The notes under the pieces are model-generated. The model was not told the origin of the DNA. It was given only the letters and a program-made list of their open reading frames with translations, and made no database searches. Positions 1 through 9,945 of a stretch of DNA of 64,000 bases are shown piece after piece. The DNA lies in assembly GCF_014284275.1 (NCBI RefSeq), contig NZ_JACOFU010000002.1, positions 604,623 through 668,622 on the forward strand. Direction: 5' to 3'. Source of the stretch: Affinundibacterium amnicola. GTDB lineage: Bacteria > Pseudomonadota > Gammaproteobacteria > Burkholderiales > Burkholderiaceae_D. Both the position numbers and the translations under genes were made by a program. Numbering within the stretch: the stretch's first letter is position 1; every line of letters starts with the position of its first letter.

Positions 1-1
1 A

Positions 2-745
2 AGAAATTTACAAGCAATTACACAAAGTGGTCTGTATTCCTCTTGTCATTTGCTTTTTCCAACCGAACCAGAAATAGGGGTTTTACAACAAGCTGGCTTC
101 ATGACGCGACAAGGTGTGCAATTTCATTGGCAGAATCAAAATTTTCAGGATTTCGAAGATTTCTTGATGCATCTTGATCAAAAAAAACGCAAAAACATTC
201 GCGCCGAAAGACGCAAAGTAAGTCAAGCTGGGGTTCAATTTCAGCACTTACGCGGCGCTGACATTACGGAACAGGACTGGAAATTTTTCAAGCAATGCTA
301 CGACAGAACCTATGCTGAACATCATTCTTCGCCCTATTTAAACTTAGATTTCTTTCTTCGTATTGGACAAGAAATGCCTAAGCACCTCTACCTAGTGATT
401 GCGATTCTAGACGGGAGAAGAATTGCCGCCGCGCTATTTATCTATGACCATCAAACAATTTATGGCAGGTACTGGGGCTGCCTTGAACACCTACCCTGCT
501 TGCATTTTGAGACAGCATATTATCAAGCCTTAGATTTTTGTATCAGCGAAAAGATACAAACATTCGAGGGTGGCGCGCAAGGCGAGCACAAATTAGCACG
601 TGGATTTTTACCGCATAAGACATACTCTGCGCACTATTTGAATGAACCTGCATTTGCAAATGCAGTAGCGCACTTTCTCGAGCGAGAACAAGGTGGAATC
701 GAGCGCTATATGGATGAACTGAATGAGCACTCCCCATTTAAGTAA
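2..745 (+). CDS. GNAT-type acyltransferase, DUF482/COG3146 family (5'-truncated)
   Basis: The reading frame is open from base 2 with no stop, so the N-terminal half lies outside the window; the TTG at 50 is not a likely true start. The visible part resembles the C-terminal half of the DUF482 (COG3146, FemAB/GNAT-like) family: the FHW motif followed by a basic KKRKNIRAERR stretch, then an acyltransferase-like fold ending with GGAQGEHKLARGF, a region typical of the family. The family is annotated as N-acyltransferase or 'peptidogalycan biosynthesis', and the substrate is unknown. The family call is fairly firm; function is inferred. Confidence 0.75.
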   Translation, partial: RNLQAITQSGLYSSCHLLFPTEPEIGVLQQAGFMTRQGVQFHWQNQNFQDFEDFLMHLDQKKRKNIRAERRKVSQAGVQFQHLRGADITEQDWKFFKQCYDRTYAEHHSSPYLNLDFFLRIGQEMPKHLYLVIAILDGRRIAAALFIYDHQTIYGRYWGCLEHLPCLHFETAYYQALDFCISEKIQTFEGGAQGEHKLARGFLPHKTYSAHYLNEPAFANAVAHFLEREQGGIERYMDELNEHSPFK

Positions 746-927
746 TGCGTATGCAATTCCAAAGTGGTATCAAAACCTCTTTTTCGTGAAGCGACTAATT
801 TTGCAACATTTTTTGACAAATGTGAATTTCATTTACATGTAAAGCAATCAAATCCTTTAGAATGTACGGGCATAAAAACCCATCCTCGCAGATGGTTAAA
901 ACGATTTAATTCAAGGTTTTCGTCAGT

Positions 928-1968
928 ATGATTCAAAATATCCATGCCAGCAGCCCCGCCACACCCGGTAAAACACCGATGCGCAGAATTGGACGGTTCA
1001 CTGTCACCGATAAGTTGGGTAGCGGTTCCAACGGTAACGTTTTACTTGGCCATGACCCGATTATTGACCGTGCAGTCGCCATCAAAATTTTGAACAATCC
1101 GGTAGGTGGAAGCGACAAAAAACAGCGTGAACAACAATTTATTAATGAAGCACGCGCTGCAGGTCGCTTATCCCATCCGAACATCGTGACAATTTATGAT
1201 GCTTCGACTGAAGGTGGCACAACATTTATCGCGATGGAATTCTTACAAGGCAAAGACTTACGAGAGTTGATGGCAAGCGGCAAACGTTTTGATGTGATTG
1301 AAGTTGCCAGTATCGCTTATAAAATCGCCGGTGCTTTAGCATTTGCGCATAATCAAGGGGTGATTCATCGCGATATCAAGCCCGCCAATATTTTCATTGT
1401 CGAAAACAATCAGCCTAAAGTGGTCGATTTTGGTATCGCCCGTGTACCCAATCGCGTATTAGATGATAACGGTCAACCGCAGACCCTATTCAAAGGTACG
1501 ATTATGGGTACACCTAACTATATGTCCCCTGAACAAGCCTTGAGTCAACCAGTAACAGCATTAACAGACGTTTATTCTCTTGGCGCAGTGATGTACGAAA
1601 TGCTGACCGGACAAAAGCCTTTTTCGGCGTCTGATTTCGATAAATTGCTTTACAACATCACACACAAAACTCCAAAATCACCTGACTTACTCAATCCAGA
1701 CGTACCAGAAAAACTGGCACACATCGTTATGAAGGCAATGCAAAAGAAAACGCATCGCCGCTATAAAAACGCAGCCGAAATGGCGCTAGCATTGAATAAG
1801 TTTTTGGCAGGAGAAAAACGTGCACGACGTCAATCTTCAGCAAGCAGAGAAAGCAACACTACATCCACAGCAAGCCCTTTTGCACATAAGAGCAATTTAT
1901 TTTGGTTGGGTTGGGGTAGTTTTATTATTGCGGCAATCTTGGCTGTGCTAGCTTTTAAGTCGCGTTGA
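928..1968 (+). CDS. Ser/Thr protein kinase with C-terminal membrane anchor
   Basis: 346-aa Hanks-type (PknB-like) kinase. Visible motifs: glycine loop GSGSNGNV (31-38), AIK with catalytic-pocket Lys53, HRDIKPAN (147-154, Asp149), DFG (167-169) and GTPNYMSPEQ (194-203) in the activation segment. A Ser/Thr/Arg-rich linker (295-320) leads to a single hydrophobic helix (about 324-343) ending close to the C-terminus, so the kinase domain should be cytoplasmic and tethered to the inner membrane with no sensor domain outside. No PP2C-type phosphatase gene is adjacent. It is convergent with the exporter gene, with only 10 bases between the two stops. Substrate unknown. Confidence 0.9.
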   Translation: MIQNIHASSPATPGKTPMRRIGRFTVTDKLGSGSNGNVLLGHDPIIDRAVAIKILNNPVGGSDKKQREQQFINEARAAGRLSHPNIVTIYDASTEGGTTFIAMEFLQGKDLRELMASGKRFDVIEVASIAYKIAGALAFAHNQGVIHRDIKPANIFIVENNQPKVVDFGIARVPNRVLDDNGQPQTLFKGTIMGTPNYMSPEQALSQPVTALTDVYSLGAVMYEMLTGQKPFSASDFDKLLYNITHKTPKSPDLLNPDVPEKLAHIVMKAMQKKTHRRYKNAAEMALALNKFLAGEKRARRQSSASRESNTTSTASPFAHKSNLFWLGWGSFIIAAILAVLAFKSR

Positions 1969-1978
1969 ATTGAACGAT

Positions 1979-2692
1979 TTATTTCGACATATCACTAAGA
2001 ATACGCCCATCACTTAGTCGTACAGTCCGCTGACAGTGCGCGGCAATTTCTGCCTCATGCGTAACTAGAATCAAAGTATGACCTTCAGCGTGTAAAGCAT
2101 CAAATAAACTCATAATATCTGTCGTGGTCGTGCTGTCTAAATTACCAGTTGGTTCATCCGCCAACAAAATAGAGGGTTCGCCACACAAGGCCCTAGCGAT
2201 TGCGACTCTTTGCCTCTGCCCACCCGAGAGTTGATTAGGCAAATGATCAACCCGATTAGCCAAACCAACACGCTCCAGCGCCAATAACGCCCGACGTTTA
2301 CGTTCCGCTGGGCGGATACCACGATAAACCAGAGGTTGCATCACATTTTGTAACGCGCTGGCTCTCGTCAATAAATTGAAACTTTGAAAAATGAAGCCGA
2401 TTTCTTGATTGCGTGTGCGTGCCAGCTCCACGTCCGAGAGATGCGCTACGTCTTTACCGTTCAATAAATACTGACCACTACTAGGCGTATCCAAGCAGCC
2501 CAAAATATTCATCATGGTGGACTTACCTGAGCCAGAGGCGCCGATAAAAGCCATGTATTCATTGCGTTTGACCGACAAATCAATTTTATCAAGCGCATGA
2601 ATCACTTCATCACCCATTTGATAGTGGCGCGAGATAGCTTGAAATTGAATCAAAGGCTGATCACGCAGATTTGCAACATCAGAAAAACTCAT
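1979..2692 (-). CDS. ABC transporter ATP-binding protein, MacB/LolD type
   Basis: 237-aa ATPase of the MacB/LolD family. Walker [10 protein letters not shown] (51-59), Q-loop region, signature [15 protein letters not shown], Walker [12 protein letters not shown] and a switch His (VTHEAE) are all present. I chose the ATG at 2692 giving MSFSDVANL; the longer frame to 2725 would overlap the upstream permease gene. The permease stop and this ATG are separated by one base, so the genes are translationally linked. It is the last gene of a four-gene reverse-strand exporter operon (adaptor, permease, permease, ATPase). It should power export of an unknown compound; an antibiotic, peptide or lipoprotein-like substrate is typical for the family. 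Confidence 0.9.
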   Translation of the reverse strand: MSFSDVANLRDQPLIQFQAISRHYQMGDEVIHALDKIDLSVKRNEYMAFIGASGSGKSTMMNILGCLDTPSSGQYLLNGKDVAHLSDVELARTRNQEIGFIFQSFNLLTRASALQNVMQPLVYRGIRPAERKRRALLALERVGLANRVDHLPNQLSGGQRQRVAIARALCGEPSILLADEPTGNLDSTTTTDIMSLFDALHAEGHTLILVTHEAEIAAHCQRTVRLSDGRILSDMSK

Positions 2693-2693
2693 T

Positions 2694-3905
2694 TTATTCT
2701 TTCGACAATGCGACAACAGGATCAAGCTCGGCAGCGCGAGCGGCGGGCAACGCGCCTGAAATTAATGCGACTAAGACCGATACGCAAACGGCTGACACAA
2801 TCGCCCACACTGGCACTGAAGGCGTACTGGCTTTCGGTATATAGCGCACCACAATATGCGCCAAAGCGCTACCCAGCAACACACCAACGATGGCACCCAT
2901 CACCGATAACAGAATCGCTTCCAACAAAAACTGCCAGCGTATAGTTTGTTTGCTCGCACCTAAAGCCATCAAGATACCAATTTCACGTGTGCGCTCGGTA
3001 ACCGATACCAGCATCACATTCATCACTCCTACACCACCCACCACCAAAGAGATCGCAACAATCGCAAAAAAGACTTTTGAAATCGCTTTTTCCAATAGCA
3101 AGGCCGAATCTCGAATTTGATCACTACTCTCAATCAAAAAATCTTCCGCCTCACCATCGGGTGTTTTTAAAGACTGGTGCAAGATGCGCTTGACGTCGGA
3201 GAGCGCGGAGGCCATTTGGGATTGATCGGATACCCGAAATCCAAAAGCGTAACGACGCTCTTGTCCCATCAATTCTTCTGCGACCGAGAATGGCACATAC
3301 ACATCACCAATTTGTCGCAGACCTTGTCCAGCGTCGCCATTTCCTGGTACCACACCGATCACTTTGAGTGAAAAAGTCCCCAAAGTAATCACGCTGTCCA
3401 AGGCCATCTGCGGCAAACCCAATTCTGCAATCAGGTGTTCACTGATTACACAGACTCTGAGCCTGGAGGTCTCATCGCTCTCCATCAAGAATCGACCTTG
3501 CGTGGGAAACTGCTGATACAGCTGCGGATGAAAATAAGAGGCGGCCAACACCTCAACGGTCGATTTTTTGCCATGATAAACCAGGTCGGATACATCAAGC
3601 CTGCTGGTAGCAACTACCGGGCTAACATTAACCAATTGCGCACTCAGCTTCTGCCATTCCTGCTTTGACATTGGGCGCTGCATGACACGGTCTTTCATAT
3701 AATTACCGTCAATCAGCACCAAATCCGAACCCAATTGCGATAAGACCTGATTGACGCCTTTATCCAGACCTTGCACCACCGCGGCTATCGTCACCAAGCC
3801 CGTCACGGCAATCACGATGCCCAATGCCGTTAAAGCGCTACGCAGCGCATAAGCGCGAATCTGGGTTAACGCTTGCTGAAATAAATCAAAGAAAGCAAAC
3901 ATCAA
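2694..3905 (-). CDS. MacB-like ABC transporter permease (FtsX domain), copy 1
   Basis: 403-aa permease. It has the MacB plan: a transmembrane helix near residues 20-45 ([16 protein letters not shown]), a long periplasmic MacB_PCD domain, then three helices in the last 130 residues with the FtsX signature around [15 protein letters not shown]. No ATPase domain is fused; the separate ATPase gene follows one base downstream. It is related to the permease encoded at 3986-5200, so the transporter may be a heterodimer. Located in the inner membrane. Confidence 0.88.
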   Translation of the reverse strand: MMFAFFDLFQQALTQIRAYALRSALTALGIVIAVTGLVTIAAVVQGLDKGVNQVLSQLGSDLVLIDGNYMKDRVMQRPMSKQEWQKLSAQLVNVSPVVATSRLDVSDLVYHGKKSTVEVLAASYFHPQLYQQFPTQGRFLMESDETSRLRVCVISEHLIAELGLPQMALDSVITLGTFSLKVIGVVPGNGDAGQGLRQIGDVYVPFSVAEELMGQERRYAFGFRVSDQSQMASALSDVKRILHQSLKTPDGEAEDFLIESSDQIRDSALLLEKAISKVFFAIVAISLVVGGVGVMNVMLVSVTERTREIGILMALGASKQTIRWQFLLEAILLSVMGAIVGVLLGSALAHIVVRYIPKASTPSVPVWAIVSAVCVSVLVALISGALPAARAAELDPVVALSKE

Positions 3906-3985
3906 ATCTTCACCTTAAATTTCGAGTAAGAGACACGCAAAAAAACACGCCATTTTTGCGCCTGATTCATTTGAGCTTTCATTCA

Positions 3986-5200
3986 TTATTCCGCCGCAAG
4001 CGCCTCAATAGGATCAAGTTGTGCGGCACGCATTGCAGGCCACGCACCGGCCAGCACACCCACCAAGAGTGCGACGCCGACCGCCGACAACATCGGCCAA
4101 AGCGGCAACACGATACGGTTAACATCGTCAAAAGTGAGTTTGACAAAAATATTGGCGAGCGAGACACCCAACACCAAACCGACCATGGCTCCCAGACCAG
4201 AAATACTACTAGCCTCGATCAAAAACTGTAGTCGTATATGCCACTTAGTCGCACCCAGCGCACGTAAGACGCCGATCTCGCGAGTCCGCTGCGTCACCGC
4301 CACCAGCATCACATTCATGATGCCAATCGCACCGACCAGCATAGAGATCGACACTAACAAGACCAACACCACCGAGATCATTTGTATAATCTCATCATTC
4401 GCCGCGCGTAATTGTCCCGCATCTTGTATCGTAAAACCATCTTGTTCATTCGGTGCGCGTGCTAAGGATGCGCGCAAGACCTGTCTTACTTGTCGGATGA
4501 CCGATTGATGTTGATTTGAATCTTTGAGGGTAAAAGCAAAGCTTAAAGTTCTTGTGTTATTTTCTAATTCTTGAGCAAGGCCAAAAGGGATGTACATCTG
4601 CGCCAACTGCCGTGGGCCTGCTTTTTTAACGGGTGGCAGTACGCCTACGATCTCTAAAGAAAAATGCGCAAAACCAAGTTTCACCCCTAGAGGATTTTGA
4701 GGCAATCCTAATGCCGCAATCAAATCTTCACTGATCACACAAACACGATGATGCGCGGCCTCATCACTCGCCAGGATAAAACGACCTTGTAGCGGAAGAA
4801 CTTGATACAGTTGCGGAAGCAACATCGAGGCCGAAGCGACGCTGACATTTTTTCTCAGTTTTCCATAACGTACAGCGATTTCGTCACCAGTGACATTATG
4901 ACGAAATGCAATCTGCTGACTCGCTACTAAGGACTTTATGCCAGCTACTTGAGAGCTTAGCGCATCCCATTCGCGTCGTACCAATTTTGTGCTACCAGCG
5001 CTTTGCACCATCACCAACTCAGAGCCCAGCGATGTCAATTGACGATTGACCATTAACTCAAGCCCCTGCATCACTCCTGTAATAGCGATAACACCCGTGA
5101 TAGAAATAATGATGCCTAAGGCCGTCAGCAAACTGCGCCCCAGATGCGCGCGAATCTGCGTCCATGCTTGCACGAACATATCCCATACACTAATCAGCAT
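3986..5200 (-). CDS. MacB-like ABC transporter permease (FtsX domain), copy 2
   Basis: 404-aa paralogue of the downstream permease, with the same topology: N-terminal helix (SLLTALGIIISITGVIAI), large periplasmic domain, and a C-terminal FtsX core carrying TQRTREIGVLRALGAT. An 80-base gap separates it from the next permease gene and a 38-base gap from the adaptor gene. Two different permease genes with one ATPase and one adaptor suggest a heterodimeric MacAB-type machine, or two pumps sharing parts. Substrate not deducible. Confidence 0.88.
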   Translation of the reverse strand: MLISVWDMFVQAWTQIRAHLGRSLLTALGIIISITGVIAITGVMQGLELMVNRQLTSLGSELVMVQSAGSTKLVRREWDALSSQVAGIKSLVASQQIAFRHNVTGDEIAVRYGKLRKNVSVASASMLLPQLYQVLPLQGRFILASDEAAHHRVCVISEDLIAALGLPQNPLGVKLGFAHFSLEIVGVLPPVKKAGPRQLAQMYIPFGLAQELENNTRTLSFAFTLKDSNQHQSVIRQVRQVLRASLARAPNEQDGFTIQDAGQLRAANDEIIQMISVVLVLLVSISMLVGAIGIMNVMLVAVTQRTREIGVLRALGATKWHIRLQFLIEASSISGLGAMVGLVLGVSLANIFVKLTFDDVNRIVLPLWPMLSAVGVALLVGVLAGAWPAMRAAQLDPIEALAAE

Positions 5201-5238
5201 GGGCTAATTCCAAAATGTCAATCTGCAGGACAGTGCTT

Positions 5239-6435
5239 TCATCGAACATCGACTTCCGGCAATGCTTGACCGTCACGCAGCTTCTCCAAAAAGGCGGCGG
5301 GGCCACTAATAATCTCATCGCCCAGTGTCAAACCTTTGCGCACTTCTTGCCTATACTCATCGGCATAGCCAATCTCCAGCATCTGTTTCACCACGCGACC
5401 ATTTTTGACTTGCCAGACATAGTAATCACGACGCTTAACACCAGAAAAATTATCGGTACTGATTTCATCAACACGCAGCGCTGTCAGCGGAATTAACAAA
5501 GTCTTGGCTTGCGCACCTTCAATCAAGGAGAGATCACAACTCATGCCCGACACAAATTGCGGATGACTAGTCGCCAATTCAATTTGCACTGCGACCGTTC
5601 GCACCGTTTTATTGTCGTTGGGCGCTTTACTATCGTTACTGACACTGCGAGCGATACGCGTCACTTTTCCCATGAAGGTTTCATTAGGAACCGCTCTGGT
5701 CGTCATCGCAGCGGTTTGTCCTAATTTAATACGCGCAATATCAAATTCCGCGATTTGCGCCTCGACCACCATGCTACTGGGATCGGCTATGGTCATTAAA
5801 CTAGAGCCGGCCAAACTCACCGCACTGGCGACCGCCGTCTCGCCGACCTTAATCGGTATCGCAATCACCACACCTTGAATCGGCGAACGGATGATGGTTT
5901 TTTCTAAGAGTTTTTGTTTCTGCAATAATGCCGCGACATTTTGTAACGCATTTTTTTCGTTCGATTCGAGTTGAAATTTCGCGTTATCCAAAGCACTCAA
6001 TGCTAAATCGAGCGCTTGCTTACTGACCATCCCACGCGCTGTCAATTCACTCTGACGCAGCCACTCGGTTCGCTTTTGCTCCATGTCACTTCGGGCGCGA
6101 CGTATCTCAATATCACCGCGTGCGACTTGTGCTTCCATTTGCGAAATCTCCGCCTTAACACTGGAGTCATCTAACTTAATTAACTCCTGCCCTTGCTCTA
6201 CTGTTTGACCTTCCTGCACATAAATATGCGTGACTTTAGCAACCAGCTCGGCAGAAAGGCGCGCTTGATTGCGATAGGCCAAGGTACCTGCTGTATAAAA
6301 AGAGCTACTAATGGCGCCCTGTTCTACTTTATTGGTTTGATGCTTAACGACGGCGACCGTCTTGTTTTTCACAAAAAAAATTATCGCCCCTGCGGCTAGA
6401 ACCAAAGCTATGACGATCGAGATTTTCTTATTCAT
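5239..6435 (-). CDS. Periplasmic adaptor (MacA/HlyD, RND-type membrane fusion protein)
   Basis: 398-aa membrane fusion protein and first gene of the exporter operon. A signal-anchor helix (about 5-24) is followed by a biotinyl-lipoyl half-motif (TVEQGQELIKLD), a coiled-coil hairpin with Gln/Glu/Lys heptads (about 90-170), the second lipoyl half (IRSPIQGVVI) and beta-barrel domains. It would link the MacB-like permeases to an outer membrane channel. No TolC-like gene is present here, so the channel must be encoded elsewhere. Family assignment is firm; the substrate is unknown. Confidence 0.9.
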   Translation of the reverse strand: MNKKISIVIALVLAAGAIIFFVKNKTVAVVKHQTNKVEQGAISSSFYTAGTLAYRNQARLSAELVAKVTHIYVQEGQTVEQGQELIKLDDSSVKAEISQMEAQVARGDIEIRRARSDMEQKRTEWLRQSELTARGMVSKQALDLALSALDNAKFQLESNEKNALQNVAALLQKQKLLEKTIIRSPIQGVVIAIPIKVGETAVASAVSLAGSSLMTIADPSSMVVEAQIAEFDIARIKLGQTAAMTTRAVPNETFMGKVTRIARSVSNDSKAPNDNKTVRTVAVQIELATSHPQFVSGMSCDLSLIEGAQAKTLLIPLTALRVDEISTDNFSGVKRRDYYVWQVKNGRVVKQMLEIGYADEYRQEVRKGLTLGDEIISGPAAFLEKLRDGQALPEVDVR

Positions 6436-6836
6436 TTTTTCCTTTGGACTATTTGCAAATTAGTCAGCGATCTGCACCTTATAATGAATGCTTATTGACC
6501 TAGAACAGCAAAAAATACCGCTTTGAATGCTGAATCACACAAATAAATTTAGTAATTAAAATTGCATTATTGCATATTTCCCAGAGCACACTACCAATAC
6601 GAAATACAAAATTAATTAAGCCATGAAATAATTGCAGGCCTTAAATCAATCGAAAACACGATAACGACACTGATAAATAAGGTTCCTCAAAAACATCGGC
6701 AAATAAAATAAAAAACGACCCGGGCGCAAATGCGAGCGGATCGTTTTTTAGAACTAAGGAACTTACTATGTGTTTAGGTGTTGCATGTGGATTAGCCACT
6801 ACTTCACAAATAAGAGTCCTTTAGACTTAGCTATAC
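6436..6836. other. Intergenic gap between exporter operon and ppa
   Basis: About 400 AT-rich bases with no convincing gene. It should hold the promoter of the exporter operon (upstream of 6435, reverse strand) and the 3' end of ppa. The only clear structure is the hairpin annotated at 6711-6757. Confidence 0.6.
6711..6757 (-). terminator. Rho-independent terminator of ppa
   Basis: Inverted repeat: AAAAACGACCC on one side pairs with GGATCGTTTTT on the other, with one mismatch and a GC-rich loop. Read on the reverse strand it is followed by TTTTTTATTTTATT. It lies about 80 bases past the ppa stop. A T-run also exists on the forward strand, so it could work both ways. Confidence 0.7.
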
Positions 6837-7373
6837 TTAAGCTAAAGATTTTTTGTAGTTTTCGACACCATTCAAAATCTCTGCACGGGCATCATCTGTA
6901 CTGCCCCAACCATCGATCTTGACCCATTTACCTGGCTCTAAATCTTTGTAATGTTCAAAGAAATGCTGGATTTGGTTCAAACGCAGAATGTTCAAATCTT
7001 CTGGTTTTTGCCAATGTTGGTAGATAGGTAAAATTTTGTCGATAGGTACTGCTAAAACTTTACCGTCTGCGCCTGCTTCGTCGTGCATATTCAAAATGCC
7101 GATAGGACGGCAACGCACCACAACGCCTGGGATCAATGGAAATGGTGTGATCACCAAAACATCAACTGGATCGCCATCGCCAGAAATTGTGTTTGGTACA
7201 TAGCCGTAGTTGCATGGATAGTGCATCGCCGTACCCATAAAACGGTCAACAAAAATCGCGCCGCTTTCTTTATCTACTTCATATTTAATCGGATCCGCGT
7301 TCATAGGGATCTCGATAATCACATTAAAATCGTTTGGCAAATCACGGCCGGCAGATACTTTATTTAAACTCAT
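6837..7373 (-). CDS. ppa: Inorganic pyrophosphatase (soluble, family I)
   Basis: 178 aa, the usual length of the bacterial hexameric enzyme. The family I signature DGDPVDVL is present, with [15 protein letters not shown] near the N-terminus and YGYVPNT. It hydrolyses PPi to two phosphates in the cytoplasm and pulls biosynthetic reactions forward. The gene is monocistronic, with a terminator downstream and a TATAAT on the reverse strand at 7421-7426, about 50 bases before the ATG, though no good -35 was found. A membrane H+-PPase gene (hppA) lies 18 kb away, so two PPi-hydrolysing routes are encoded. Confidence 0.97.
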   Translation of the reverse strand: MSLNKVSAGRDLPNDFNVIIEIPMNADPIKYEVDKESGAIFVDRFMGTAMHYPCNYGYVPNTISGDGDPVDVLVITPFPLIPGVVVRCRPIGILNMHDEAGADGKVLAVPIDKILPIYQHWQKPEDLNILRLNQIQHFFEHYKDLEPGKWVKIDGWGSTDDARAEILNGVENYKKSLA

Positions 7374-7539
7374 AAGACACTTTCAGGTTAAATCCAACAC
7401 AATCACTCAGTAATGGCAGGATTATAGCGATTTTTAGGCATATTTGGTGCATTGCAGCAGCTCTTCCGGATTTACTTCAGCAGCTTTATTACCGATTTTA
7501 ATCCGATTAATCTGTCAGATCAATTCGCAAATCTCTCGT

Positions 7540-8736
7540 TTATAAACTTGTTGCCAGCGCACATTGACGGTAATGTTTAGTCGCCTCAGCAGGCTGTCCC
7601 AGCTTTTCATGCAACTGCGCCAAGCTCAAATTTGCCTCACGGACGATACGGGCTTCTTGGGCGTGACTTAAAGCATCTTCCATATGCACTTGCGCTTTAC
7701 CCCATAGCTTTTGATGAAAACACAATACACCCAAGGTCAATTCGAGTTCCGCATTTTTTACCTGCTTCTTCAGCCAATCTTCACAGTGTTCGATTTGCGA
7801 ACGCAAAGCCGCAGATCCCTCAACACCAGCTGCTTCGCGATAGCTACGCAACAAACGATTATCCCACTCTTCCGCTAGCGCCCGTTCCACGATATTTCTT
7901 GCTTCTTCCAGCAATTGGCATTGAGTAAATGCTGCGGCCGCGATCACGGCAATATAGCGATTTTTACGCTCCGCTGCTGGCACTTCACTCCAGATGCGGC
8001 GCAATGATTCGGCATCATGTCCATTTTCTTTCAACAAGGCCTCGTACGACATTTCACGCAAACGTCCAGCCAAGGCTGGATGAATTGCATGATTCTTTTC
8101 TAAAGTACGAACTAACTTCACAACCTCGGACCAATTCTTCGCCTGCTGATTCGCCTTTAATGCCCAGCGCAATACTTGAATGTGCCGCTTACCTCGTGCG
8201 TTCAATTCTTTGACCGCCTCTAAGGCTTGCTCAGCCTTATGTTCATCTACATACAATTCAGTCATCGTGACTAGACGCGCAGTCTTATACGCAGTATCGT
8301 CTTCGATCCCTGCGAACCAAGCATTACGACGCTCGGATTGACTCATGTGATGCGCTGCTTTTGCGCCTATCAAACTGGCGAGAGCTTTGTTCTCCGGCAA
8401 ATCTAAGGCTTTCACCGCAGACTTTTCGGCGTGTCCAAAACGACCTTCAAATAGCGCCTTCAAAGCGTCACGAAGCGCACGATTACTTTCGCGCTCCCGT
8501 TTACTTTGACGATATTCCGCAACTTTTTTGGGCATCTCGGTAGTGACAACGATCGTACGCACGATCACATACACTACAAAAAATACGGCAGCCAAAATCA
8601 ATAAGAAGAAATTCAAAGAGACATCAATTCGTGTAGGTGGATAGAACAACACCACATTACCAGCGTTAAAACGCCCGCCAATCGCGATACCGACAGCCAA
8701 GGCAAACAGAATGAGAATACGAATAAAGATACGCAT
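7540..8736 (-). CDS. hemY: Heme biosynthesis-associated TPR protein HemY
   Basis: 398 aa. Two N-terminal membrane helices (about 4-25 and 40-62) are followed by a long alpha-helical TPR-like domain with the HemY_N region RESNRALRDALKALFEGRF. It is the last gene of hemC-hemD-hemX-hemY, 15 bases after hemX. This is the proteobacterial HemY, not the Bacillus protoporphyrinogen oxidase of the same name; the exact role is unclear, and it is linked to heme supply by its conserved location. Confidence 0.9.
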   Translation of the reverse strand: MRIFIRILILFALAVGIAIGGRFNAGNVVLFYPPTRIDVSLNFFLLILAAVFFVVYVIVRTIVVTTEMPKKVAEYRQSKRERESNRALRDALKALFEGRFGHAEKSAVKALDLPENKALASLIGAKAAHHMSQSERRNAWFAGIEDDTAYKTARLVTMTELYVDEHKAEQALEAVKELNARGKRHIQVLRWALKANQQAKNWSEVVKLVRTLEKNHAIHPALAGRLREMSYEALLKENGHDAESLRRIWSEVPAAERKNRYIAVIAAAAFTQCQLLEEARNIVERALAEEWDNRLLRSYREAAGVEGSAALRSQIEHCEDWLKKQVKNAELELTLGVLCFHQKLWGKAQVHMEDALSHAQEARIVREANLSLAQLHEKLGQPAEATKHYRQCALATSL

Positions 8737-8751
8737 GGGTTTTTGGTGAGA

Positions 8752-9945
8752 TTAAGGTTTTACCTTGAAATTGCGAACAGAATTAAGACTTTCTGTTAAT
8801 GCAGGCATTTCTATCGACAAGTTATTGCTTTGAATTTGCTTTAACAAGGCTTGTGCCGTTTGCGCTTGTTTTGAACGCACATCGAAATATTTAGATATCA
8901 AATCTTGTGCTGAAATCATATCGCTTCGGAAAGCACCTTCGTTACGCGATAACAAAGCCAAACGCGCATTAAGCAAACGTAATTTCAAATTCTCTTTCGC
9001 AAAATAGGCTTGTGAAGGATTGAGCAATAAAGCATCTGGAGATTCGACATTACGCACGCGAATCAATTGCTTCATCTCGCTCCACATCTCACTGGAAAAA
9101 CTCTGCCAACGATCTTGCAATTGTGCGGCGAAAGTGCTCTCTGTCGCCTCTTCCACTTTGTCATTTTTTGCCTTCGACGATCTTGGCAATACACGTAATG
9201 GGGCTTTAGGCGGCGTAGAGACGACAGGTGGTTTTTCATCCGACCACAAAGGAATATTATCAACTTGCGCGATCACGCTATCAAGTCGTAAAACCAAGCC
9301 AGTCATATCTAATTGTGGCAAGGCTTTGAGCATCTCAATATCTTTTGCAATTGCTCTGCGCACCGCGATAAATTGCGTTTTTTCTGCCTTTGCCAAACGT
9401 GCGTCTGAGTTTTGCAAAGCAATCAATGCACCCTGCACATTACCAGCCAATTGCAATTGCTGACTGGCCGTTGCCAATACTTGTTCAATTTCGGCCAAAG
9501 CCCATTCATCACGGCTCTTGGATAAATCTTGATACAACTGTTCAAGCGCCACTTGCTGACCTTGCGCTTCCGTTTGTTTCGCTTCTAGCACACTGACTTT
9601 GGCTTGCATATCGCGCGAAGACTCCTGCACGTTCTTTGCAATCCCTTTAATCTCGTTATTATTGATATCCGCTGTTTGCAAACGCCGTGCAACCTCTTCT
9701 CGCAAAGTGCTCATCTGATTTTGCGAGCTATACCATTGCGCAGCTAACAACAGCGCCAACACACCTGAGACGATATAAGGCGTGTTATTGGCATTGCCTG
9801 CATACGCACTTCCATTTGCATTTGTGTTCACACTTGCAGCAGCCTGTGTGTTCTCTGCAGAGACACTTGCCGCATTTGTAGCAGTTGCTTCAGTCGCATT
9901 ATTGGTCGTTGACATGGTGTCGGTAGAGGGAGTTTGTTCAGTCAT
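8752..9945 (-). CDS. hemX: HemX-like membrane protein of the heme operon
   Basis: 397 aa. A low-complexity Ala/Thr/Asn/Ser-rich N-terminus (1-55) precedes one membrane helix (about 56-75, YIVSGVLALLLAAQW) and then a coiled-coil-rich periplasmic domain typical of HemX. Such proteins are often misnamed uroporphyrinogen-III C-methyltransferase, but no methyltransferase motif is visible. The start ATG overlaps the end of hemD by 4 bases, so the two are translationally coupled. Function in heme metabolism is inferred from operon position. Confidence 0.88.
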   Translation of the reverse strand: MTEQTPSTDTMSTTNNATEATATNAASVSAENTQAAASVNTNANGSAYAGNANNTPYIVSGVLALLLAAQWYSSQNQMSTLREEVARRLQTADINNNEIKGIAKNVQESSRDMQAKVSVLEAKQTEAQGQQVALEQLYQDLSKSRDEWALAEIEQVLATASQQLQLAGNVQGALIALQNSDARLAKAEKTQFIAVRRAIAKDIEMLKALPQLDMTGLVLRLDSVIAQVDNIPLWSDEKPPVVSTPPKAPLRVLPRSSKAKNDKVEEATESTFAAQLQDRWQSFSSEMWSEMKQLIRVRNVESPDALLLNPSQAYFAKENLKLRLLNARLALLSRNEGAFRSDMISAQDLISKYFDVRSKQAQTAQALLKQIQSNNLSIEMPALTESLNSVRNFKVKP

